Positions 46,986 through 59,989 of a DNA stretch of 64,000 nt are shown in pieces. The DNA lies in assembly GCA_021397835.1 (NCBI GenBank), contig JAJFZO010000230.1:1978001-2042000 (forward strand). Reading direction: 5' to 3'. The notes beneath the pieces are model-generated. The model was not told the DNA's origin and ran no database searches. It was given only the letters and a program-made list of their open reading frames with translations. The first letter of the stretch is position 1, and the number at the start of each line of letters is the position of its first letter. The position numbers were made by a program, and so were the translations under genes. This stretch comes from Moringa oleifera. Taxonomy: Eukaryota > Streptophyta > Magnoliopsida > Brassicales > Moringaceae.

Positions 46986-47558
46986 CTTGCCCCCTTGGGT
47001 CTGAGCAGGCGGTTTATTTCGGGTGGGGTAGATTGCAGTTCTTCCATTGTTGCTTTACTGGCTCTGTTTCAAGTGAGGGAGCTTGGTAGCAGCCCTGAGT
47101 TGCTCTATTTCTTTGCCTCGGCAGGAACTTGGAGCTGATAACTCACATAAACAATAAAGCAATGTCATTTTAGGCAGCTCTTAATATGGGTGTTTGATGC
47201 GATGTCGTTTTACTTTTTGCACATTTGCTTTGGCAGTCGTTGGTCTTAAGGTGCCACATGGCAGTCATTCGTTTGTTGTGTCAGTGAAGCGTGGACGATG
47301 AAAATATTAATAAGCAGTTTTTTCCTTTAATTATTTAATTATTGGGTTTTTTTGATCTTTTCTCGCCCAAATTTATGGGTTTTCTAAGTGTTAGCCGTGA
47401 CTACCTTTATTTCCTCTCATTAGCTAATGAGTGGTCTTAGAGTTTATCTTATGTTACCATCATATTTTTCTTCTCTCTGATTAATTTGCTATTTTCTTGC
47501 TTCCTTAGTGAGTTTTTCTTTCTGGTTATTCTAGTTATTAATTCGTATCATCTTTTTG

Positions 47559-48600
47559 TTAGTATGGGTGATAGGACAGACTTTGGGGGTGAAGGCGGAG
47601 GGATCACTGGGTTGATAAAGGCAGTGACACATGGGGAGATTAGTGTTCCTCTGGTGGTTTATGCCAAAATTAATGTTTGGGAATGATAGGTTGTGGTGGA
47701 TTAGAATGGAGAATCAGATTCCTAATGAAGTGGAGCTAGTAGTAACTCAACCCACCTTGAATTCCTCAGGATCGATGCTATAAATTCCTATGGATAAGTT
47801 TCAACTATATCTTTTGTAGGAAAATAGAGATATCACCGACTCAACTGGCATTGAACGGTTAGAGATATATAATGGCATTTAAGGTTGTTTGTTGGGAGCT
47901 TGGTTTTAGGGATAATATGAAGGTTTTATTTAACTATTTTTGTTTGAAAGGGAACCAGGACTTTATAAGAAAGTTTCATTACTAATACTTGAGAAACAGA
48001 AAATCCTCCATGTTTAGCACTAAAAAAGAAGAAGGCATCCTTAGTTCGAATAAAAGGTGGAGGAAGAGTCGCTTTTATGCCAAGTGGGTGAGTTTGAAAG
48101 CTTTTTATAGTAAATGGAGTGTTTTAAAGCCCTACAATTTAGCCAAAATCTTTCCTCCATATGAGTTTCTTCCATTGATGGATATTTTAAATTTGAACCT
48201 TATGGTGTAGAGTTGTTAAAGATTCCTAATAAATTCGAAAAATCCACTTACATTATTTGTGCCCCCAAATCGAAGTGGTCGAACCATCATAGCGTGTGAA
48301 GACTAAGAAAAACATAGTACTTCCCAGGATAAGACAAGGACCTAAGGTTCTCCTAAGAATTCTGTCTGTCAAAAGGGTAGAGAGGTGAAACTCCCATAAG
48401 ACTCCCCGATCAGGAATGTTGCGTTAACTCTTCCCGTGCTTTTAGTTACTTTTTAGTGCCCACTTAGTCCTACTCATATCCCAGATGTCTAGCCTATTAG
48501 GAATGTTATTGCTTTTGTTCTTTCCACGAGAAGGTCAGCGTTGATTGATGAGTGCTTTTCGATTGAGATGACACCAACAACTTCTATTGGTAATTTCTAA
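47559..48600 (+). pseudogene. Gag-like N-terminal remnant
   Basis: An ATG at 47563 opens MGDRTDFGGEGGGITG, a Gly-rich start. Further frames give DSTGIERLE (about 47.83 kb), and a segment with SRFYAKWVSLKAFYSKWSVL (about 48.06-48.12 kb), resembling the short basic Trp-containing stretch of plant gag-like proteins. A splice-like GGTAATTTCTAATC occurs near 48.59 kb. Stops and frame changes are present. The assignment rests on weak motifs and on neighbouring LTR pieces in this strand. Confidence 0.35.
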
Positions 48601-48699
48601 TCTCTACCTTGCTTTGTGTTTATTTTTAAAAAAATTTATTTTGATGTCTTGTACAAGGATTTATTAATGAAGTGATATTTTTGTCTTATGATGTTCTCT

Positions 48700-51600
48700 C
48701 TACTTTCTAGAATAAATGGCCATAGGATCTTTAGAACTCTCAAACTTCGCAACATCACCAATAGTCATACCAACACTAATAGCTCTGCCTAACTTCATAG
48801 TAACACTAATAGCCATACTATGTGGTAAGGTATTTTTGCCTAGTTTCAAGGCTGTGCACTGGACTAACAAGGTTACCTACAATATCCCATGCGATTCAGA
48901 ATGTAAGTCAACCAATCGTTATACCTTTATTTCAAATGAGTAGAGTTGGACAAAATGCTTCTGACCCATAGATTAGGCGGAATGGCATTTTGCCTGTGGC
49001 AATATGTGGTGTAGTTTTATAGGCCCATAAAATTCTGTTAGCCCAAGCTCCTTTGCCCTAGTATAGACAAACCTTGACGATCCTGAGAATTATCTAGTTC
49101 ATGACCTCTGTTTACCTGTTACTTTGGGACATCTGACAGAGATTTCACTAATGTTGAGTCTTGAGCTCTTAATAAGGTTAAGCAAACCTAGATCCTTCAA
49201 ACTACATGCTATTATCTGAAATGATGTCATAGGGTATGTCAAACCTGCAAATGATCTGTTATCTATGTTAAAGGTTTCGCCTCGACCCATTTGGTGAAAT
49301 AATCAATTGCAGCAACGACGAACTGCCTTGATTTGGAAGCAGGGGCTAACGGATCGATCTCGTTAATCTCACATTATACGAAAGGTCACGAGCTAGTGTT
49401 TAAGCTTAATTGGGGTGTTGTCTACCTTGATATATTAGTATGAAGTTGGTATTGTCGACAAATTCCCTAATGAACTTATTTAGTATATAAAGTTACTCGA
49501 ACTCATCAATGCATCGTAAATATGGTCTATTTATTTCACCACTAATCGAGAATCATTATTTATGACCACCTTCTAACCCTAATGTCCTTGTCTAACAGTA
49601 ACCTTACAAACAATACCTCATATTCTACCTCATTATTTGTTATGAGGAACTAGAGTTTTAAACCATACTTAATCACAATATCTCCTGGCCTTTCTAATAA
49701 GATTTTTGCTCCATTGATTTTTTGTTGAAGGCCCCATCCACTCAAAGTGTCTATTCATCGAAGGTTACACTTAAAGGCTCTATTGTTGAATTTGTTTTAA
49801 TGAGAAAGTCATCGATATTTGTGCTTTTACTGATTGCTAAGTTTCAATCTCAATGTTGGATTTACTAAGCTCAATAGACCATTTAACCAATCAACCAAAT
49901 GTGTTAGGGTAATACAGGATTTGTTGTAAGGATATATCTGTTAACTTGATTATCTTGTGTGCTTAAAAATATAGGCATGATCTACATGCTGCTCTTAGCA
50001 AGGTGAATGCCACTTTTTTTATCGTATTTTACCTTTTCTTGGGCCTTTAAAGGCATCAGTTGATATAATATACTGGATTTTGTACTAAGTCTTCCTCTCT
50101 CACTGAAATTAAGCTTACGGCCTAGTTTATGGTGACCAAGTAAACAAAGGGCTCTTCCCTTAGGATGGGGTTAAAAGTAGAGAAAGGCTAGCTGGGCATG
50201 ATTTGATCTGCTTAAAGGCCTACTGGCATTCACAGGTCCACTCGGGCTTATGCCCCTGACATGTTAACTTGAGAAAAAGCAAGCTTTTCTCGATGGATCT
50301 CGAGATAAATCTGCTCAGGGTTTTTACTCTACTTGTTAGTGTTGTACCTCCCTGGCATGTCCAACATTACAGTGATTTTTTTAAGGTTAGCCTTGATTTC
50401 ACAAGTTGTGATCATGAAATTCAAGAACTTCTCAGATGCCACATCGATTATTGTGTATTTTCACAGTACATAAAATGCCTCCTAGAGATCAGTAATGTAG
50501 GTGGTTTTAGTTCAGCTTTTCACGATCATAACATAAACCTCCATAGTGTGCTTTGTTTGTAAAACATCTTATTTACCGAATACCGGTAAGTCAGCTTAGC
50601 ATTTTTTAGCCCAAATGGCATAGCCAGTGCCCATGTCGATCATGAAACTTATTTTTTCCTGATCGGGCGGGTCCATTGATAACAAGTTATATCCTAAGAA
50701 AGCATCCATAAAGCTTAACAATCGTGCCTAGGAGTGCTGTCTACCAACTGACCTACGGTAAGGAGAGGATACGAATCCTTTGGAAAACTTTGTTAAGGTC
50801 TGTGAAATCAACACATATGCGCTACTTCTCGTTTAGGTTTTTGACCATCACCACATTAGAAAGCTAGTTGGGGTAGTGGACCTTTCTTATGAACCCAACT
50901 TCTAGCCACTTACATACCTCTTCTTTTATTGTTGCCTTTTATTTGGGTTTCATTTCTTTTAATGCACTTGTTTTACGGTTGGGTTTACCGACAATGTATG
51001 AGTAATGACCTATGGACCGATGCTTGGCATGTCCATTGTCAACCAAGTGAAGACATCGATATGTTTCATTAGACAGTCATTCAACCCTTCCCTTTTAGTT
51101 GTTAAAGACTTATTCTAATTTGAACTATTTTTCGTGGAGCTATTGTGATGACTTCTAGCTTTCTCGTTGGCTTCTCATTATGGACATCATCCTTGAGCTT
51201 CATGTCTTTTAGCAAACATACCCTTGGTCATACTTTCTGCTTCCTTACCTTTATAGCACAGCGTTGTTATGCTACCTTATTGTCTTCCCATACCTCCCCT
51301 ATGTTGATCAGAATGGGAAACTGAGGTAATAGGCTATAAGATACCAACCTGAAACCATTGATTGCCAGCCTCCTTAAAATGATGTTATAGGTGCATTGAC
51401 CACTAGAAAGGTTACCATTTTAGTTGCTTGATGTAGTTTCGAGCCCAAGGTTACTGAAAAGATGACAACCCCTTAATGCGGACTAATTATTCTAAGAAAA
51501 GATATAACATTGCAGTATATGACTGTAGGTCAACCCTGGTGGACCTCATTTTGGTGAAAATGTTATAGAATATCACATATATCGAACTATCAGTGTCTAC

Positions 51601-53300
51601 CAAGACCTTTTTCATAATACATTCATCAATCGTTATGCTAATAATTATGGCCTCATTGGTATGCTCAGGTACTATTGTCAGTTTGCCTCAAAGAAAGTGA
51701 TGGGCTATGATTGCTTTACGGACATAATACTCATGACCTTGGTTCCAAATTTTCTCTTTCAGGGCTGTACTAAAGGCTAGAGCTCTAGGCCCCTTGATAT
51801 AACTTTAATCCCTTCCTAATTCACCTATGTCCTCTTAGATTTGGCCTAACTGTGACTCCCAAGTTGACCTGTCTGTTCTATTGTGCCACATGGCAACAGA
51901 CTTGTCTTCCTCATATCTCACCTTTTGAAGTAATTTTATAGGAATCCAGCCTTGATTAAATTTTTAATCTTCTTTGTCTGTTGATAGTAATCTTCAATAT
52001 CATGGTCATAATCCTGATGAAAACGATAACATCTATTGTGGTATCGTCTATTACATTAGTTGCAGCCACTTTAACAACTTACGATCGTGAACATCCATGA
52101 GGATTTGCTTCCTATCAATGTTTAAATCTGTATATGCTTATTGTGTAGGCTTTTTATGCTTACTCCTTTAGCCTTCCTCTTGTTTCTTTGTTTGAGTTGA
52201 GGCCTTGATCATCAACGTGAGAGCTGATGCAAGCAAGCCAACAGGAGACTTTAGCTTTTCTTTTCTTAAATGCCTCTTCCACTTAGGAGGCATTCTTTAC
52301 CCTATCTAGCAGGGATGCATACGATTTTAATCTTTACTACTTGAAAGAACAGGGATGGTTGTAGCTGGACTAAGAAGGCGACCATCGCATCTTTATCTTT
52401 CAAGCTTAGGACTTGTTAAGTTGATCTTTAAGCATTCACGTAATATCTCATTCGTACCTTGCCTTATGGCTTATAGGTCATCCAAAGTTCCCTTATCCCA
52501 GATTTGCTTATAAACTTAATAACCAACAACATGACTAGCTCTTAAAAAGAACCCATGGACCTAAGATTAAGCAAATGGTACCAGTCTAAAGCATCCCTAA
52601 CAAATGAGTAGGGAAACAATTTACAATGTGTGACATCACTGGCTGTTAATTGCAACAAGTATCCTTGAATCTTTTAAAATGCACCCAAGGGTTTGTTATC
52701 TCGTCATAACTTTAGATCTATGAGTATTTTTATGGTTTTAGGAATCGACTGACGCATGATGGCCTTGAAGATAAGAGATCAGTCTTTATATGCAAGATTG
52801 GTCTAGTGTATTAACCTGTTTCATCTTTTGATATTCTTTATTTAGCTATAAGACCTTCTTCTGTAACTTTTTTTACCTCTAGCGCCTCAATTAGCTACTT
52901 GTCCAAGGACGACTTGTTAGTTGTAGGAGGGGAAGCGTTGTCCTATAGTGGTATTTGTTGAAAGGGTAGTAAGCTCGATAAAACTTATTGAGCACGGGGG
53001 CTCATAATGAAGGATTCTACTTGTTGCTCACATGTAGACGGTGTTGCCATCATGCACCACATTATTATTGTTGATCTGTGATTACCTATCATAACTCTTC
53101 CATTTACTTCTGTTGAAGTTCGAACAAACGATGCTGCTTCTCTAACTATAGCTTTAGAGTATAAATGTGGTCAGGTTGGCCCATTGTTGGTGCGATACCA
53201 GGGGTTACAGTGTCAAATATCTATGAGCCTTTATGACCACGAGTTCCTTTGGGTAGTTACTAAGCGATTGGAATGGTTTCACTCAAGTAGCATGGCTTCT
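48700..53300 (-). pseudogene. Ty3/gypsy gag-pol polyprotein, heavily decayed
   Basis: Read leftwards from the LTR at 53.3 kb. A gag region (about 53.0-52.0 kb) has no intact motif. Protease-like VDTDSSIYVIFYNIFTKM is at about 51.61-51.55 kb. Reverse transcriptase: SFMDAFLGYNLLSMDPPDQE and KISFMIDMGTGYA (about 50.71-50.62 kb) and MEVYVMIVKS (about 50.54-50.51 kb), where the catalytic Asp pair of YVDD is missing. RNase H and connection: EEPLFVYLVT (about 50.16-50.13 kb) and NNEVEYEVL (about 49.64-49.61 kb). Integrase-like KSRQFVVAAIDYFTKWVEA is at about 49.34-49.28 kb. Left of about 49.0 kb similarity fades. Stops are very frequent. The element points away from its 5' LTR at the right. Confidence 0.8.
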
Positions 53301-53310
53301 TTGTTTGAAT

Positions 53311-53331
53311 GTTCCTACAAATGGTGCTAGA
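53311..53331 (-). other. Primer-binding-site-like sequence
   Basis: On the minus strand, TAGCACCATTTGTAGGAAC lies two bases after the LTR end. Plant gypsy elements often have TGGCGCC(G/A)T(C/T)(T/G)GTGGGAAC here; the differences are mostly G-to-A/C-to-T, as expected of decay in methylated DNA. The tRNA primer cannot be fixed from this copy. Confidence 0.55.
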
Positions 53332-53880
53332 TGTTAACATTTCAAACCTGCTCTTCTTTAGTTGAGATCAATGACAAACCACCTGTTTTTTGATTCATGA
53401 AGAATCACCTGTCTTGTAAAACTAGATACTTTTGATGCCCAAGTCAATCTTTATGTATATCAGTCACACAGAAAAGAAAGAAAGAAGGTAAGAAACAATA
53501 AAAGAGGTACATAGAGAAAGAAAAAGCCATGCTTTTGTTTTGAAAACCCTTAGCCATTTTATAGGCTCTAGAGGTTTTATTTCATAAAGGGATCCCAAAC
53601 GAATCTTGTAGTAAGAATATCAAGGAACACTTTTCGTAACATCCATAACCATCGAGTTAACATCCGTAATGGTTGGGCATAATGGTGTCCGTCAATTTGA
53701 GTTTTACCCTAATCTTTAGCGTTAAAAACATTCTTACCGATTCATAGGGTTGAATCTAAGGGCCCTATGAGTGCCAATATTAAGGGACGAGTTGTGTCTT
53801 AGGGATAAACCTATCGAAGGCCTAGGGGAGCCCTCAAGGTCAATATTGCCTTTAGGTATAACCACTATTTTAACACATTT
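53332..53880 (-). repeat. 5' LTR of the minus-strand gypsy element
   Basis: In minus orientation: a U3 part (53.86-53.60 kb), a CCTATAAAAT box (53557-53565), then an R-U5 part with CTTTCTTTTCTGTGTGACTG, ATATACATAAAGATTGACTT, ACAAGACAGGTGATTCT and the terminal TGTTAACA (53332-53339). The right edge is uncertain because no terminal TG was confirmed. The related pieces at 46.33-46.99 kb have diverged visibly, so this insertion is old. Confidence 0.75.
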
Positions 53881-53889
53881 ACCAGAAAA

Positions 53890-55460
53890 AGCTACTAAGC
53901 CTCTCCACCATTTAGGACTAATTAAGAGGATGACATGTTATAAGACTCAAACTTGAGGGAAAAAAATAAGGTTAAAGGTTAGTCTTAAACCTTTTTTACG
54001 CATTCTTCAAAGATGCAGATGGCACTGGCCTGTTAGACCAAGACCGTTTATCCTTATAAGGAAAAGCTAGCCTTACATGGTAATAATATTGTATGTTTTT
54101 TCTTCCTAAATTGGCTAGTTCATGATTAGTAAAGGTGAAAAAATTGAAGTCCTTCATGGTTATACAAGAAAAACAAAAGGGAAAAGGGAGAAAAACTTAT
54201 CGAGGCCGGAATACCTAGAAGAAGGAAAACATGAAAAAATTAAGAGTATGGATTTTTAAATGTTCAAATTAGAAGAAAAGATAGTTGAAAGAAGGATTAA
54301 AGGGAAGATTCAGAGGAGTATAAGCTAGATTTAAGTACGAAAATGAAAGGTATCAACGAACAAGAGTCGTTAGATAGTGACTTTTTCCTTTTAAAGGAAG
54401 ACCCATTAAGAGAATACCCAGTGATGTGGTGAGTCACCACTTTCTTCAAAAGCAATAACATAAGTACTCGAAAGACTCAATGACATGGCAGGTAATGTGA
54501 TAAATCAGATCCAATGAATACCTGAAAGACTTGAAGAATACCTAATTTTAACCAAGATTTGAAAATTTTAAAAGCTTAATCTTCGTTAATTGATTTAGAA
54601 AAATTTGTTAAGAGATTTAAGAATCAAAACAACAATCAAAAAAAATATTTTATGGGAATTGAATAGCAAGAAGACCTCTTGGTTTGTGTGGAGTACCCCA
54701 TGGGTATTATCTTGAAAAACCAAATCACATAAGAAAGAAAAATCACATGCAAATTATCTTTTACATGTGATGACTCGAGCCTCATAATGTATAATGAGCA
54801 ATGCATAATATCGAGAATAACCCATAAATAATTAATGTTGTAAACAAAAAGAATAGCCCATAATTAAGGAAGAACTCATGAAGAAAAAGAGCTTATGAAA
54901 AAGAAAGCCCTTGATGCATAGATTATCATGGTGTATTAAAGAAGCTTAAATTATGCTGAATTTTCCTTATAAAAAAAAAAGGCATTCTTTCAAGGAAAAG
55001 GATACAGAGAAGTATCTAGGAAATAGTCATAAAAATCAGAGGGTTTGAAGATTTTTTTAAAAAAAAGTTTCTTTGTGTTTTGCTTTCTTCCTCTAAAAAT
55101 ATTTTCCTTGTGAATTAGTAGAAGTCATTTTGAATTTAATTAAAACAAAGGATTGTACAATTCTAATTGACCAATTAATCAAGAAAAAGATTGGAATCTC
55201 ACTATAAAGGAGCTCGAAGAGGTATTCTTCAAGTTTTTACTCTTACTTGTATATTTGCAATTATAAGTTATGAATAAATTTCAAATACAATCCATAAGAA
55301 GTTATTGAAATGTAGCCAATTCTTAATTTAGTTAATTTTTCTTCATATTAGATTAATTTAAGGTTATGGCAAAATGTTAATAGGAATAGCCTTTTAGGAA
55401 TAGTCATTGTATCCCTTAAAGGAATAGTAGCTCTATTTAGGGAATATCAAAATATAAACG
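53890..55460 (+). other. Probable 5' part of a second gypsy LTR, no gene
   Basis: A+T-rich, GA-rich DNA resembling other long LTRs here, including TAATGAGCAATGCATAAT and AATGACATGGCAGGTAATGT phrases. No protein similarity is evident. It runs into the recognisable LTR end that follows. Confidence 0.4.
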
Positions 55461-55469
55461 TAAGAAAGA

Positions 55470-55806
55470 TGTAATAAAAAAATATTTTCTCATGTGCATC
55501 ATTGATTTAAGGATGAAAGGAATAGAACGAGTGTGAAATTCTTTCTTTCTCCTTCGAATTTTTTCTTATTATAATGGACAGAACGAGTGTGAAATTTCCC
55601 TGTGTTTTCTTCAAATTACCCACTATTTGCATATATTTATATTAAAAAATAAAATAATTTATATTAGCACCAATTAGGGGCATCTCAGGGGTGTTAATTC
55701 TTTTCAACTCATAAATGATTCCTAAACCAGTTTTTTATTAAAAAAAAGGGACTACTTTACTCTTACTTTAAATGGTGACCAATCATACGAAAAGCAATTG
55801 GTGGCA
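55470..55806 (+). repeat. 3' part of a gypsy LTR, second copy
   Basis: It shares ordered landmarks with 28990-29384: duplicated GAACGAGTGTGAAATTCTTT / GAACGAGTGTGAAATTTCCC phrases, TCAGGGGTGTTAATTCTTTT, AACCAGTTTTTTATTAAAAA, and TGGTGACCAATCATACG ending in ATTGGTGGCAAC (55797-55808). The next bases already belong to a copia remnant on the opposite strand, so no internal gypsy region follows. Confidence 0.75.
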
Positions 55807-55844
55807 ACTTTGAATTTTCTCCCTTTGAAACCTCAGTTGTAATA

Positions 55845-57162
55845 TTGTTGATCTTAATGTTCTAACTACTTGAACCTCTTTAAAGGGTTTATGATCAATG
55901 TCATCATTTACTTCCTTTATATGATCATTTGGATTGCTAATTTGAAATTTTTTATTTTTGAAACTGATTGGCCTGTCACACTTTAAACTTGCATAAGATT
56001 CATTAGTTGTAGATAGTTTTATAAGGACATCAATTTGTATTAGAGTGCTTTCAATTGATATTTGTGACTTAGTCACTCTCTTTGGGTCAATGACTGCAAT
56101 GATTTGCTATATCAAGTAATTATTTTGCTATCTTTTGCAAGTGAATTACCCTTTGAACTTCTATTTCATATTGGTTTATTCGAGGATTAAAATGTGATAA
56201 TGATAATGCATTTCATATGAATTTTTTTTTAACGATTTCCTTTAGTCCTTTTAAGACTAGAAAACTATTTTATCAAAACGAAAGTTGACAAATCATATCA
56301 TAAAAATATCACCTCTCTAAGTGGTTCAAGATACTTAATTGTTAAAGGTGGTTCATATCTAACATGTATTCCTCCTCTTCTTCAAGGACCCTTCCTAATA
56401 AGTCGTGGTGGAGCAGTTGGAACATGTACCATACAACCAAATACTGTCAGACGAAAAATAATAGTCTTTTGACTGAAATTTTAACGGGAAGTACTTATGA
56501 AATAATGTTAGCCTAATGTGAACAAGTGTTGGTTCATGTAAAATTGCATGTCTTTAATTAAGAGTTCTATTCTCATAAGCAACGTTATAGATATTAACTA
56601 TAAAATTTAATAAATTTTTATACTATACCATTTTATGTATATACATGAACAATAAGGCATTCAATAATTATTCCAACTATAATATAATAATCATAAAATC
56701 TTTTAGAGGCAACTGCATTATCATGATGAATTGTCTTAATTTCATAATCTAATTAAATCTCATAATGCCACATTACAAGTAGATAACAAACAAATATAAG
56801 ATAATGGTACATACATTTATAAAATATTTAAATGATCCATATGGTTGTGAATAAGTCCACATATATCTCCACAAATATGTTATAGAAATGCAAGGAATTC
56901 AATAGCAATTTTAGTAGGTGATGGTTTAATAACTAATTTTCCTTATGAACATGCATGACATAAGAATTCATTAAATGGAAGAATCTTCTGGTTCTACAAT
57001 GGATACTTATTGAATGATTCTTCACATCATACATGATTTAAAATGCCTCAATTGGTCATGTCAAATAATAAAAGTTATTATTTAGTAAATTTTCTGTTTA
57101 CTATTATGTTTGTCTTAATTGTATTAATATATCATATTATAAGCCAAAAGAGAAAATAGATA

Positions 57163-57207
<45 letters not shown>

Positions 57208-58265
57208 CTATGATAAGAGATGTAATATAGAAATTTTCTACAATTCCTTTATTAGCAATCTCCATATGGTAACCACTTTAGCATCTATCTTAAAAACTTT
57301 TCTCTTAGATTTAGAAGAGAATAAGACATTCTCATTAATTAATTATGCTCTTCTATGGAACATAATCTAACTTTTGTTTAGCCATCAATAATATATGAAG
57401 TGCTTGATATCAAACTCAAATTAGCTTCCTTCATGATCAAACATAAGAAATACTTTTAATTTTTGAGTATAAACTGTGTGTTTGCACTCTCTAATATGCA
57501 AATATCTTCATCATTAATATTTAGACCAGTAAAGCAATGAGATATGTCTATGTTTCTTCATTTAAACAAAGAAAATATATTACAATTCTAAAATCGTAAA
57601 AATTACATTAAGAAAAGCACTTTAAACATAATATATATATATATATATAAGAAACAAACTAGAAGAAATTCAATAAACTGAAAGAAATTACATGAACAAT
57701 CTAAGATATGATTAAAGTGTATCATTGAAAAGGTCATTGATTCGATCAACTTGTTCAAAACAACATGTGACGTCCAAGTTTCTTATGTCTGATTTTTCAT
57801 ATCTAAAACCATCATCTTGATATATCAATTTTTTATGTTTTTTTTTTTTTTGAGACACTTGATAAGATCAACCAAATATTTAGCCATATTGCAGGTACAA
57901 GACCAATAACCTTTCATTCCACATTTATAATATTAACATTGAGCATGTTTGGCATACTTATATCGTGGACATTTTTCCTTTTCTAGTTTTTCTTCATTAG
58001 ACACGGTTCTCTTAAAAGTTGGAGAATTATTGCTATGATCTCCATGTTGTGGAAAGTTATTTTGACCTAGTTGCATCCTTTCCTACGCCTATGGCCACGA
58101 CCACTAGTTGTTATCACATTCACTTTAAATAAAGTTGTCGAACTATTTGGACGAGATTCATGGTTTTTCATCAAAAGCATTAAGGCTTCAATAGTTATGT
58201 AGCCTTTGTAGGATGCCAAAATATGCAAAGCTTTTGTAGACCCTTTCAGCCCTTATGAGGCAATT
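55845..58265 (-). pseudogene. Ty1/copia gag-integrase remnant, broken
   Basis: Reading leftwards, a gag C terminus with a zinc knuckle (YYKCGMKGYWSCTC, about 57.93-57.89 kb) is followed by AKYLVDLIKCLKKKKK. A pre-integrase segment (ILPFNEFLCHAC ... GKLVIKPSPTKIAIEFLAFL) is at about 56.98-56.88 kb, with HICGDICGLIH (about 56.88-56.84 kb) and ICLLSTCNVAL (about 56.79-56.76 kb). The integrase end is LLMRIELL (about 56.57 kb), VFGCMVHVPTAPPRLIRKGP and RYEPPLTIKYLEPL (56.44-56.31 kb). The linker before reverse transcriptase, NESYASLKCDRPISFKNKK, is at about 56.01-55.95 kb. A protein-coding region of this kind would package RNA and integrate DNA. The protease between gag and integrase is not readable. 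The RT is missing because the copy stops at the gypsy LTR end at 55.81 kb. Stops are frequent. Confidence 0.88.
57167..57205. repeat. TA microsatellite inside the copia remnant
   Basis: About 19 TA units between gag and integrase segments, where the protease would be expected. Confidence 0.95.
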
Positions 58266-58289
58266 CCTCATCTGTAAAAGATATAAATT

Positions 58290-59200
58290 TATGAGTTATG
58301 GTATGAAATTATGAGCGATAATATTATTCCTACACCTTTCATCATCTCTCTTAAAATCTTTATGAGGTATATTTGCATTTTTCAATATTTTCACTAGTGA
58401 CTCACGATGAGGCTATTAGCTGAATATAAGTGACAACAGTGATATTTTGGCTGTTTTTTTCTTCTCTTTTTTTTTTGTAATTGATCAATTATGGTCACTA
58501 TGTTTGATATGCTTTAAGAATTCTATTACCTTTTCCTTGATGACACGCTAACTGTGTTCTTTCTCCATCTTTTCCTAAGCTTTCTCCTGGCCTTCTCTTT
58601 TCCCATCATGGCTTTTTCAACTTCTACAGATTTAGCTTGCTTACTTCTCCATATGATTTATAGGTCCATAACATCTTCCACTATGAGTCATTTGACTTGC
58701 TCCTATTATGTTACCTATTTTTTTCTCTATTGTTACCTGAGTCTTGTAATATAAGAAAACCATGTGGTTATCCTTATAAAGAAATGATACTAGTATTTTG
58801 ATCACTATTTTGGGTCACACAATTTCTTTTGATTCTATATCTAGTGATGAAGTCTTCTTTATCTTGAAAATAAAAGGTTATACCTCTTTATCATTGCTAC
58901 CTTATAGTCCATTTTTTTGATCGTAATCACCAATATTCCAACATCATCTAAGGACTATATTCTATATTTAAAAGTAGGGCAATTTTTGTTCCTTTATTCA
59001 TTAACCCATTATGATATTTACATGTAGCATTAGCATCATAACACTTGGGGTATGGTGGTTGTAAAGCTTGTATAAAGAGAGAAGCAATCAATTTTGTTCT
59101 AACAATTGAGGATACAACTTCATATACGTACAAGGATTAGGCTAAATAGGCCCTCTTTATCTTTGGAGCCTTTGCTAGGTTTGATCATTATTGGAAAATA
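58290..59200 (-). pseudogene. Ty3/gypsy (Tat-like) gag remnant
   Basis: Reading leftwards: LFIQALQPPYPKCYDANATC and KYHNG (about 59.06-58.99 kb) match the PLQPPYPxWYDxxAxCxYHxG signature of Tat-type gag. MTHSGRCYGPINHMEK is at about 58.69-58.64 kb, and EFLKHIKHSDHN (about 58.53-58.49 kb) matches the EFLKxIKxSEY segment. A last NANIPHKDFKRDDERCRN lies at about 58.38-58.33 kb. The segment order is that of a gag-to-protease junction. Stops and frame changes are present. The copy ends next to the copia gag at 58.26 kb, and its protease and RT do not follow on the left. Confidence 0.8.
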
Positions 59201-59204
59201 CAAA

Positions 59205-59985
59205 AATTATGCTAAGGATTTGTTTGTAAAAACATCTTATATTATAAAGATAACGTTAATTGGTAAATTGATTTTCCTCCATGTTATCATCCATGATTGG
59301 GTTTTTCTTTGACATAATTTATTATAGTTTAAAAATGGTGATAAGAGTATGTTATGTTAAAGTGTGTTGTCATGAAAGAAGTAATGAATATGTGTTAGAT
59401 TGTATTTAAGTGTCTTGTGATAGAAAAAGTGATGGCAATATGTTAAATTGTATTTAAGTGTGTTGATAGCATTGAAATGATTGTTATAATATGTATTGTC
59501 ATGTAATTTTTTTAGGGAGTTTGAGATATTACGTTGAAGTATATTCATAAAATTGGTACGTTGATAAAATGTATGGTATAAAGAAGAATTATTGTATTTG
59601 ATGTGTTGATAAAAAGTGTTTAAGTCAGAAAAAAATTAGTGTATTGGTTTATCTCATGAATATTTGCAAATATAATGAGAAAATTTTGAATTCATAAGAA
59701 AAACTTTTGGTTAGACAAAAAATGGATTATTAAAAAACAAGTGATGTTAAAAATTTTGAATTATTTAAGTTTTAGATTATTAAAAAATTAAATAACAATT
59801 AAAATTCAAATTATTAACATTAATAATTAAAAATTAAATAATAATTCAAACTTTTAAATATTTATCATTTTAATTTTTAATTTTTAATTATATAATTTTA
59901 TTATTTTAAAAAATAAAAATTAATTACCATTTATCCCCAGTTATATATCTTATAGAATTAGGGATAAAGTGTTATAAAAAATAAC
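59205..59985. other. A+T-rich DNA, no gene
   Basis: GTTGATAAAATGT/TGTGTTGATAG-like phrases recur at about 59.34-59.62 kb, followed by AATTAAAA-rich DNA. The open frames here have no similarity to known proteins. Confidence 0.4.
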
Positions 59986-59989
59986 AAAA

